Shown here: positions 40,447 through 46,740 of the stretch, in pieces
Position numbering within the stretch: position 1 is the stretch's first letter
Layout: each line of letters opens with the position of its first letter
Assembly (NCBI RefSeq): GCF_947494875.1
Contig: NZ_CANLWM010000006.1
Span: 186,001 to 250,000 of the forward strand
From: an uncultured Williamsia sp.
GTDB taxonomy: Bacteria > Actinomycetota > Actinomycetes > Mycobacteriales > Mycobacteriaceae
Direction: 5' to 3'
Length of the DNA stretch: 64,000 bases
The notes under the pieces: generated by a model
The model's input: only the letters and a program-made list of their open reading frames with translations
Told to the model about the DNA's origin: nothing
The model's database searches: none
Made by a program: the position numbers and the translations under genes

Positions 40447-41130
40447 ATGGCCCGGCCGACCGTCGCGTTCCTCGACGTGAACGACACCCTCTCCGACCTC
40501 ACGTCGGTCGAACCGGCGTTCGTCGACGCCGGTCTGCAGCGACACGACGTGCGGATCTGGTACCTCTCGGTCCTCCGCGACGGCTTCGCGCTGGCCGTGT
40601 TCGGTGAGAACGCGTCGTTCGCGGACCTGGGTCGTGACCAGCTGCGGTCGATGTTGTGGCTCGCCGACCCGTCGCGGGGCGATCTCGACAGCACGGCCGA
40701 CGTGCTGCTGCAGGCGTTCATCGACGCAGCGCCCCACGCCGACGTCGTGCCGGGGATCGTCGCGCTCGCTGACGCCGGGCTGCGCGTCTACACGCTGAGC
40801 AACGGGTCGGCCGACGTCGCCCGGCGCCTTCTCGAGTCGACCGACGCCGGCCCGGCGATCACCGACTACCTGTCCGTCGCCGACGCCGCCACGTGGAAGC
40901 CGGGGCCGACGTCCTACCGGCACGGGCTGCAGGCCGCGGGCGTCGAGGCGGGGGAGGCGCTGATGGTCGCGGTGCACCCGTGGGACCTCGACGGCGCCCG
41001 GCGCGCCGGACTGCAGACCGCATGGATCAACCGCGACGGTGTGGCCTACCCCGACGCCTTCGTTTCACCCGACCACACGGTCGCGTCGTTCATCGACCTC
41101 GTCCCCGAGCTGACCCGTCACCACTCGTGA
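40447..41130 (+). CDS. HAD-superfamily hydrolase, haloacid dehalogenase type II-like
   Basis: Protein of 227 residues. Motif I is VAFLDVNDTLSDL (nucleophile Asp followed by a second Asp in the DxxxT pattern). A helical cap at about 20-95 follows, then motif II with Ser/Thr in VYTLSNGSADVA, motif III Lys in ATWKPGPTSY, and motif IV in MVAVHPWDLDGARRAG, where the usual acidic pair is partly replaced (HPWD). Type II haloacid dehalogenases share this order, but dehalogenation versus phosphatase activity cannot be told. ATG 40447 follows AAGGAGAT. The 3' end overlaps the convergent gene by 13 nt. Confidence 0.87.
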   Translation: MARPTVAFLDVNDTLSDLTSVEPAFVDAGLQRHDVRIWYLSVLRDGFALAVFGENASFADLGRDQLRSMLWLADPSRGDLDSTADVLLQAFIDAAPHADVVPGIVALADAGLRVYTLSNGSADVARRLLESTDAGPAITDYLSVADAATWKPGPTSYRHGLQAAGVEAGEALMVAVHPWDLDGARRAGLQTAWINRDGVAYPDAFVSPDHTVASFIDLVPELTRHHS

Positions 41131-41879
41131 CCGCAGTTCCCGCAGTGGAAGTCGGGAACCTCGTCGGGAGGCGCCGACGATGCGGTGACGCCGATCGGTA
41201 GCGGTGCGTCCGAGTGATTCACCGCGACGACGTCGGCGTGCCGCGCCGCGCAGCTCGGGCACGGTGGCCGCAAGCCGTACATCAGCTCCGACGCTGTGGG
41301 GGCGAGGGGCTGATGCAGGATCTCGTGACACGACGGACATACGGCGACGGTGATGTCGAGGTCGATGCGAGCGTCGATGCGCATGCCGGTGCGGTGTGCC
41401 TCGAACCGCGGGGTGAACTCGGTGCGGGGGTCCCGGCCGCACATGTTGCACCCCCACGTCCGGGCGATGGCGGCGTCGTAGTCGGTCAAACTGTCAGCGG
41501 CGCAACTCTGGTCGACGCGGTGCCACGGCGTGGGTGACACGGTCTCGGCACGTACCGCGGCGATGGTCAGATCGGCCCATCCGACCTCGAGGGTCGCCGT
41601 GAACCGTGGGAGTGCCCGCCGGACGCGAGCCTCGACCGCCGGCACGGAGACCCCACAATGGTCGACGAAGGGCTCGATCGCCTGCAGGGTCGGAGTGGTT
41701 CGGCGTAGCTCTGGGCTGACGAGCTCGTAGACGCCGTCGATCGCCCACAAGTGTGTGGCCACCACCCCGATGACGCGGTTGCCCACCTCGATCCATGACG
41801 GGATGACGTATGACGCGTCGGTCGGCTCACGCACGAGGATGTGCGTCGGCGGTACCCAGGGGTCGCCAGGGTCGTCCAT
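41118..41879 (-). CDS. Cysteine-rich zinc-ribbon protein with an HNH-like cluster
   Basis: Protein of 253 residues. The N-half (about 1-110) has no recognised domain. The C-half contains four Cys pairs: CNMC, CPSC followed by HEILH, CPSC followed by AARH, and the terminal CGNC with GHEW. The first two pairs with the region TPRFEAHRTGMRIDARIDLD and CHEILHQP resemble a degenerate HNH nuclease treble clef. The last two pairs look like a second zinc ribbon. DNA or RNA binding is the best guess. Its 3' end overlaps the HAD gene. Confidence 0.65.
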   Translation of the reverse strand: MDDPGDPWVPPTHILVREPTDASYVIPSWIEVGNRVIGVVATHLWAIDGVYELVSPELRRTTPTLQAIEPFVDHCGVSVPAVEARVRRALPRFTATLEVGWADLTIAAVRAETVSPTPWHRVDQSCAADSLTDYDAAIARTWGCNMCGRDPRTEFTPRFEAHRTGMRIDARIDLDITVAVCPSCHEILHQPLAPTASELMYGLRPPCPSCAARHADVVAVNHSDAPLPIGVTASSAPPDEVPDFHCGNCGHEW

Positions 41880-42165
41880 GGTGTCGGTCCGATCTCGTCA
41901 GGGGAGGGGCGATCCGGGTACGGGTCGCGTGGCGCGGGGGCACTTCGGAACGGGCGCAGGACATCTCGGCGTTGCTCGAGACGTCGGTGCGTTCATCGGT
42001 GCCCTCTCGTGACAGGACCGTACGGACGGGGTCCGACAGATTTCCTCGCCGCTCTCGGCGTGGCGTCGCGCGATCGCAGCCCGATCATGATAGCCATGCT
42101 CACGTTTGTCGTGGCGTACCGGTGCCCGTTTCGTCCGACCTGATCGCAACTTCGGGGTACGCGCC
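41880..42165. other. Intergenic region of about 350 nt before the aldo/keto reductase
   Basis: Divergent region between the zinc-ribbon gene and the aldo/keto reductase. It contains no ORF I would support. A leaderless-type -10 and a hairpin occur at its right end and are listed separately. Nothing else is evident. Confidence 0.5.
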
Positions 42166-42203
42166 TACCCTCGGGCAGTGCACGGGCCCGACCCCGGTCG
42201 GGC
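42166..42203 (+). promoter_or_regulatory. -10 element and 8-bp hairpin before the aldo/keto reductase
   Basis: TACCCT (42166-42171) lies 6 nt before GTG 42178, which is in frame with the reductase. GCCCGACC-CC-GGTCGGGC (42186-42203) follows. Either the protein starts at GTG 42178 with 18 extra residues, or the transcript starts there and has a structured 54-nt leader. Confidence 0.4.
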
Positions 42204-42231
42204 GAGAAGCGAACGGAAGCGGTGGACACGC

Positions 42232-43236
42232 ATGGCGTATCGGTATCTGGGCAGCAGCGGTCTCAAGGTCTCGGAGATCACCTACGGCAACTGGCTCACG
42301 CACGGTTCGCAGGTGGAGAACGACGTCGCCGAGAAGTGTGTCCACGCGGCGCTCGACGCCGGGATCACCACGTTCGACACCGCTGACGTCTACGCGAACG
42401 GGGCCGCGGAGGAAGTGCTCGGCCGCGCCCTGAAGGGGCAGCGCCGCGAGGGTCTCGAGATCTTCACCAAGGTCTACTTCCCGGTCGGCGAGCGCGGCCC
42501 CAACGACACGGGACTGTCGCGCAAGCACATCCGCGAGGGAATCGACAACTCGCTGCGCCGCCTCGGCGTCGACTACGTCGACCTCTACCAGGCGCACCGC
42601 TACGACCACGAGACGCCGCTGGAGGAGACGATCGCGGCCTTCGCCGACGTCGTCCGGTCCGGCAAGGCGCTCTACATCGGTGTGTCGGAGTGGACCGCCG
42701 ACCAGCTGCGTGCCGGCCAGACCCTGGCCCGCCAGGCCGGCTTCTCCATCGTCTCGAACCAGCCGCAGTACTCGGCGCTGTGGCGGGTCATCGAGGAGCG
42801 GGTGGTTCCCACCTCGCGTGAACTGGGGATCGGGCAGATCGTGTGGTCGCCGATCGCTCAGGGCGTGCTCACCGGCAAGTACAAGCCGGGTCAGGCGCCG
42901 CCGGCCGGGTCACGCGCGACCGATGAGAAGGGTGGCGACGAGATGATCAAGCGCTACCTCACCGACGACGTGCTCAGCCGCGTGCAGGACCTGCAGCCCA
43001 TCGCCGACGACCTCGGCATCACGATGGCGCAGCTCGCCGTGGCGTGGGTCCTGGCCAACGACAACGTGTCCGCCGCGCTGGTCGGTGCGTCGCGGCCCGA
43101 ACAGCTCATCGAGAACGTGAAGGCGTCCGAGGTGACACTCGACGCCGACGTGCTGTCGCGGATCGACGCCGCGCTCGGCGACGCGATCATCACCGACCCC
43201 GAGCTCACGCGCAGCCCCGGGAAGCGTTTGGCCTGA
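42232..43236 (+). CDS. Aldo/keto reductase, Kv-beta/YghZ-like
   Basis: NADPH-dependent reductase of 334 residues. The N-terminus MAYRYLGSSGLKVSEITYGN is typical. The tetrad can be seen as Asp and Tyr in TFDTADVYANG, Lys in EIFTKVYFP and His in YQAHRYDHETP. The C-terminal cofactor segment is AALVGASRPEQLIENVKASE. It likely reduces aldehydes or ketones such as methylglyoxal. I chose ATG 42232 because the homologous N-terminus begins there; GTG 42178 is an alternative. The photolyase-like gene begins 19 nt downstream, so the two may share a transcript. Confidence 0.9.
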   Translation: MAYRYLGSSGLKVSEITYGNWLTHGSQVENDVAEKCVHAALDAGITTFDTADVYANGAAEEVLGRALKGQRREGLEIFTKVYFPVGERGPNDTGLSRKHIREGIDNSLRRLGVDYVDLYQAHRYDHETPLEETIAAFADVVRSGKALYIGVSEWTADQLRAGQTLARQAGFSIVSNQPQYSALWRVIEERVVPTSRELGIGQIVWSPIAQGVLTGKYKPGQAPPAGSRATDEKGGDEMIKRYLTDDVLSRVQDLQPIADDLGITMAQLAVAWVLANDNVSAALVGASRPEQLIENVKASEVTLDADVLSRIDAALGDAIITDPELTRSPGKRLA

Positions 43237-43255
43237 CGACGGTGTTGTCGGGAGG

Positions 43256-44509
43256 GTGACCGCCCTCCCGACGCCACCGCCGCCCCGCCCCGACGGCGAC
43301 CACGCCGAGTCCGTCGCGTGGGTCACCGAGCACCTCGGCGACCTCGCCCGCGAGGAGCCGACGGACATCGCAGCCGGGGCGTTCACCGGCGGGCAGACCG
43401 CCGCCGACATCGCGCTCGGCGCGCTCGACATCACCGGGTACGCGTCCCGTCGCAACGAGGTCCTGCCGGTCGCCCGTCGCGGCGCGAGCCGCATGTCCCC
43501 GTACATCCGGCACGGCCTCACGCCGTTGCCCGAGGTGTGGGACGCGGTGTCGGGCGCGCCCGGCCGTGACCGCACCAAGTACCGCGACGAACTGCTGTGG
43601 CAGGAGTACGCGCGGCACCTCTACTCCCGCGTCGGCACCGACCTCGGGCAGGCGTTGCGCTACGAGCAGCCGCGTCGTGACCTGCCCGCCGGCGACCGCC
43701 CGTTCGGCGGCGATCCTTGGCCGCGCGAGATGACGTGCATGGACCTCGTCGTCGACGAACTCCACGAGAACGGCTGGCTGGTCAATCAGACCCGCATGTG
43801 GGCGGCGTCCCAGTGGACCGTCCGCGTCGGTGCGACGTGGCGGGACGGCGAGGACGAGATGTTCGCTCACCTGATCGATGGATCCCGCGCCGCCAACCGC
43901 CTCGGCTGGCAGTGGACCGTGGGCACCGGGTCGGGCAAGCCCTACGGATTCAGTCGATGGCAGGTGAAGAAGCGGTCCCCGAAGCTGTGCGATCAGTGTT
44001 CGCTGAACTCCAACTGCCCCATCCAGGACTGGCCGTCCGACGACCACGGCGCCCCCGTCGACGGTCCGTACCTCGGTCCGGAGGACATCCCGTCGGGGCC
44101 GGACGAACCGTCGAACAGCGGCGAGGCCGACGCGGTGTGGCTCACGGCGGAGTCCCTGGGTGACTCGGATCCTGCTCTCGCGGTGGACGAGTCCCGACCC
44201 GCCGTGTTCGTCTTCGACGAGCCGCTGTTGCGTCGACTCCGGTTGTCGGGCAAGCGATTGGTGTTCCTCGCCGAGTGCCTCGGCGATCTCGCTGAACGAC
44301 GCGAGGTCGAGGTCCGTCGCGGAATTGTCGCCGACGAACTCGAGGGCCGATCGCTGGCGTCGACCTGGGCGCCGGTTCCCGGATACACGCGCATCGCCGA
44401 CCGGCTGCAGCCCACCGAGGTCCACCCCTGGCCCTGGCTGGTCCACCCCAAGCGCGCCCCGGTCCGCTCGTTCAGCGCCTGGCGCAAAGCAGTCGGCGCC
44501 CCCCGCTGA
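43256..44509 (+). CDS. Photolyase/cryptochrome homologue with apparently permuted domain order
   Basis: Protein of 417 residues. Residues about 43-265 match the FAD-binding domain of photolyases and cryptochromes: a GG..A..AL start, ASRMSPYIRHGLTPLPEVW (TSRLSPYL equivalent), DELLWQEYARHL (ELIWREF), GWLVNQTRMWAAS (GWMHNRxRM), W195-R-x-G-E, LIDGSRAAN and GWQW218. Trp195, Asp208, Asn214 and Trp218 keep the exact spacing of E. coli Trp359, Asp372, Asn378 and Trp382. C-x2-C-x5-C (245-254) follows. Residues about 291-415 then match the Rossmann antenna domain that normally comes first: AVWLTAESLGDSDPALA, AVFVFDEPLL, SGKRLVFLAECLGDL, and a final RAPVRSFSAWRKAV where photolyases have YKVFTPF. Light-dependent repair or signalling is inferred. 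Confidence 0.75.
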   Translation: MTALPTPPPPRPDGDHAESVAWVTEHLGDLAREEPTDIAAGAFTGGQTAADIALGALDITGYASRRNEVLPVARRGASRMSPYIRHGLTPLPEVWDAVSGAPGRDRTKYRDELLWQEYARHLYSRVGTDLGQALRYEQPRRDLPAGDRPFGGDPWPREMTCMDLVVDELHENGWLVNQTRMWAASQWTVRVGATWRDGEDEMFAHLIDGSRAANRLGWQWTVGTGSGKPYGFSRWQVKKRSPKLCDQCSLNSNCPIQDWPSDDHGAPVDGPYLGPEDIPSGPDEPSNSGEADAVWLTAESLGDSDPALAVDESRPAVFVFDEPLLRRLRLSGKRLVFLAECLGDLAERREVEVRRGIVADELEGRSLASTWAPVPGYTRIADRLQPTEVHPWPWLVHPKRAPVRSFSAWRKAVGAPR

Positions 44510-44520
44510 CCCCGGGGTCA
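44507..44520. terminator. Perfect 14-bp palindrome at the photolyase-like stop codon
   Basis: TGACCCCGGGGTCA includes the TGA stop and immediately precedes tandem array B. It could seed a small hairpin or a protein site. The similar sequence at 22622-22643 acts as a likely terminator. Confidence 0.35.
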
Positions 44521-44523
44521 CTT

Positions 44524-44694
44524 CGCCGACCGTGCCAAAACCACTCGCCGAGTGGGCCAAAACCCACCGCCGAGCGTGCGGTAGATCTCGCCGATCGTGC
44601 GGTAGATCTCGCCGACCGTGCGGTAGATTCCGCCGATCGTGCGGAAGATCCCGTCGAGCGGGCGGAAACCCCTCGCCGAGCGAGCCGGTCTTTC
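44524..44694. repeat. Intergenic tandem array B: eight 21-22 bp units plus a partial ninth
   Basis: Units start at 44524, 44546, 44568, 44589, 44610, 44631, 44652 and 44674, each opening CGCCGA or CGTCGA. Units 3 to 6 are the 21-bp CGTGCGGTAGATCT type. Units 1, 2 and 7 are the 22-bp type with AAAACC or GAAACCCCT. The array follows the photolyase-like stop and precedes the kynureninase gene by about 40 nt. Same family as the arrays at 37398 and 45939. Confidence 0.9.
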
Positions 44695-44730
44695 CGCCAC
44701 GCGTGACCTACTGGTGCGACACTGACCGCC

Positions 44731-45936
44731 ATGACGCGCCCCACCGCCGACGACCTCGACGCCGCCGACGCTCTCGCCGAGTTTCGCGCGCAGTTCGTCG
44801 ACGGCGACGGCGTTCTGGCCTACCTCGACGGCAACTCCCTCGGCCGGCCGCTCAAGGTGACAGCCGACCACATGCGCGAGTTCATCGAGCACGAGTGGGG
44901 CGGTCGATTGATCCGCGGTTGGGACGAGCGGTGGCTGGACCTGCCGACGGGCCTCGGTGACCGCCTCGGCGCGGCGGTTCTCGGCGCGGCGCCCGGGCAG
45001 ACGGTGGTCGCCGACTCGACGAGCGTCCTGATCTACAAGCTCGCCCGCGCTGCGCTCGCGATGCGGCCGAACCGCAGCGAGATCGTCATCGACCGCGACA
45101 ACTTCCCGACCGACCGCTACCTGGTGGAGGGCATTGCCGCCGAGACCGGCACGACCATCCGGTGGATCGACACCGACCATGACGGCGGCGTCACCGTCGA
45201 CCTCCTCGACGAGGCGGTCTCCGATCGCACCGCCCTCGTCCTCGTCAGCCACGTCGCCTACCGCTCGGGGTACCTGCTCGACGCGCCCGGAGTCACGCAG
45301 CTCATCCACGATCGCGGTGCGCTGCTGTTGCTCGACGTGTCGCACTCGGTCGGGTCGGTGCCGATGCAGCTCGACGCCTGGGGTGTCGACTTCGCCGCCG
45401 GCTGCAGCTACAAGTACCTGAACGGTGGGCCAGGTGCGCCCGCGTTCGCGTACGTCCGGCAGGGTCTCGTCGACGATGTCGCACAACCGATCTGGGGCTG
45501 GCTCGGCGCGGCGGACCCGTTCGAGATGGGTCAGGGATACGTCCCCGGGCCGGGTGTCCGACGCCTGCTCAGCGGCACTCCGCCGATCCTCGGGATGCTG
45601 CCGATCGCCGACATGCTCGACCTGATCGAGCGGGCGGGGATCGACGCCATCCGCACGAAGTCGGTGGCGCTGACCGAGCTCGCGATCACGTTGTCCGAGA
45701 GCGTCCTCCGACCCCTCGGCGCCACACTGGCCTCACCTCGCGACCCGGATCGCCGCGGCGGACACATCACCGTCGACCACCCGAACTCCCGGCAGGCCGT
45801 CACGCGGCTGTGGCGCCAGGGCGTCATCCCCGACTTCCGGACGCCCGACGGAGTGCGTCTGGGCTTCAGCCCCCTGACCACCAGCTTCGACGAGGTCGAA
45901 CGCGGCATCGAAGCCCTCGCCCTCGCACTCGGCTGA
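44731..45936 (+). CDS. kynU: Kynureninase
   Basis: PLP-dependent hydrolase of 401 residues that cleaves kynurenine to anthranilate and alanine (or 3-hydroxykynurenine to 3-hydroxyanthranilate). Family signatures are LAYLDGNSLGRPL, LIRGWDERWLDLPTGLGDRL, VVADSTSVLIYKLARAAL, DRDNFPTDRYLVEG, LVSHVAYRSG, LLLDVSHSVG and the PLP Lys in GCSYKYLNGGPGAPAF (about residue 229). Length is normal for bacterial KynU. A kynurenine formamidase gene converges on it. The tryptophan dioxygenase gene is not in the window. Tandem array B occupies its upstream region. Confidence 0.92.
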   Translation: MTRPTADDLDAADALAEFRAQFVDGDGVLAYLDGNSLGRPLKVTADHMREFIEHEWGGRLIRGWDERWLDLPTGLGDRLGAAVLGAAPGQTVVADSTSVLIYKLARAALAMRPNRSEIVIDRDNFPTDRYLVEGIAAETGTTIRWIDTDHDGGVTVDLLDEAVSDRTALVLVSHVAYRSGYLLDAPGVTQLIHDRGALLLLDVSHSVGSVPMQLDAWGVDFAAGCSYKYLNGGPGAPAFAYVRQGLVDDVAQPIWGWLGAADPFEMGQGYVPGPGVRRLLSGTPPILGMLPIADMLDLIERAGIDAIRTKSVALTELAITLSESVLRPLGATLASPRDPDRRGGHITVDHPNSRQAVTRLWRQGVIPDFRTPDGVRLGFSPLTTSFDEVERGIEALALALG

Positions 45937-45938
45937 CT

Positions 45939-46003
45939 CGCCGACCGGACCGAAACCTCCCGCCGAGCGGGCAGAAACTGCGCGCCGAGCGGGCAGAAAC
46001 TAC
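45939..46003. repeat. Intergenic tandem array C: three 21-22 bp units
   Basis: Units start at 45939, 45961 and 45983. They are of the CGCCGAGCGGGCAGAAACT type. The array fills the whole gap between the convergent kynureninase and formamidase genes, and the last unit contains the formamidase stop codon (46000-46002). Confidence 0.9.
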
Positions 46004-46704
46004 GACGCGACGCGGTGCTCGACGGCCGCCAACACTTGCGCCCACAGGCGATGCTGTGGGGCGATGATGTCGAAGTGGTCGCCGGGTGCGGAGACCTCGT
46101 CGATGTCGTCCCCGGCCTCGATGGCCGTGCGCGCATAGTCCCGACTGATCGCGAGCAGGTGCGGGTCGTCGTCGTGCCCGCAGGCGATCACCTGCGGCAC
46201 CCGCAACGGCAGGCGGTGCCGCGGCGAGGACGCGACGTCGTCGGCGTCGTCCGCCGACCACGGATGCCCGAGCGCGTTCTCGACCGCCCCGTCACCGAGC
46301 CCGAGCTGGTGGGCCTTCTCGAGGTCGATGACACCGGCGAGGGACACCGCCAGAGCCGGCGGAGACGACGCGTCGGCCGCGACCCGCAGCGCCAACTGCC
46401 CACCGGCCGAGTGCCCGATCACCACGACCGGCGTCTCCGACCCGACCGCGGCCAGTGCGTCCGCCAGGTCCGATGTCGTTGCTGCCCAGCCGTGCTGGTC
46501 GGGACGGCGGTACTCGACGTTCCACGCCGTCACCCCTGATGCGGCCAGGGCGTCGGCCATCGGTTCCATCAGCTCGGCCGTGTACTTCGACCGCCAGTAC
46601 CCGCCGTGGACGAGCACCGCCGACCATCGCGACTCTCCGTCTGGACGCGTGATGTCGATGTACTGATCGGGATGGGAGCCGTAGCGAATGGTGTCCTGGG
46701 CCAT
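46000..46704 (-). CDS. Alpha/beta hydrolase, probable kynurenine formamidase (KynB-type)
   Basis: Protein of 234 residues. The oxyanion motif VLVHGGYWRSKY has the HGGYW signature of kynurenine formamidases. The nucleophile elbow is VVIGHSAGGQLAL, and the late Asp/His are in CGHDDDPHLL and APGDHFDII. It would hydrolyse N-formylkynurenine to kynurenine, the substrate of the adjacent KynU; this link is context plus motif. A generic esterase is the alternative. It lies 36 nt downstream of the SNF2 gene on the same strand. Confidence 0.8.
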   Translation of the reverse strand: MAQDTIRYGSHPDQYIDITRPDGESRWSAVLVHGGYWRSKYTAELMEPMADALAASGVTAWNVEYRRPDQHGWAATTSDLADALAAVGSETPVVVIGHSAGGQLALRVAADASSPPALAVSLAGVIDLEKAHQLGLGDGAVENALGHPWSADDADDVASSPRHRLPLRVPQVIACGHDDDPHLLAISRDYARTAIEAGDDIDEVSAPGDHFDIIAPQHRLWAQVLAAVEHRVAS

Positions 46705-46740
46705 GACACCAGTGTGCTCGCATCACCCGCCGGTGAGACA

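Noticed and set aside
44518-45486. Minus-strand frame reading through the tandem repeats (TIGGIYRTVGEIYRT-like)
   Set aside because: The protein-like periodicity comes only from the DNA repeat and from antisense of kynU.
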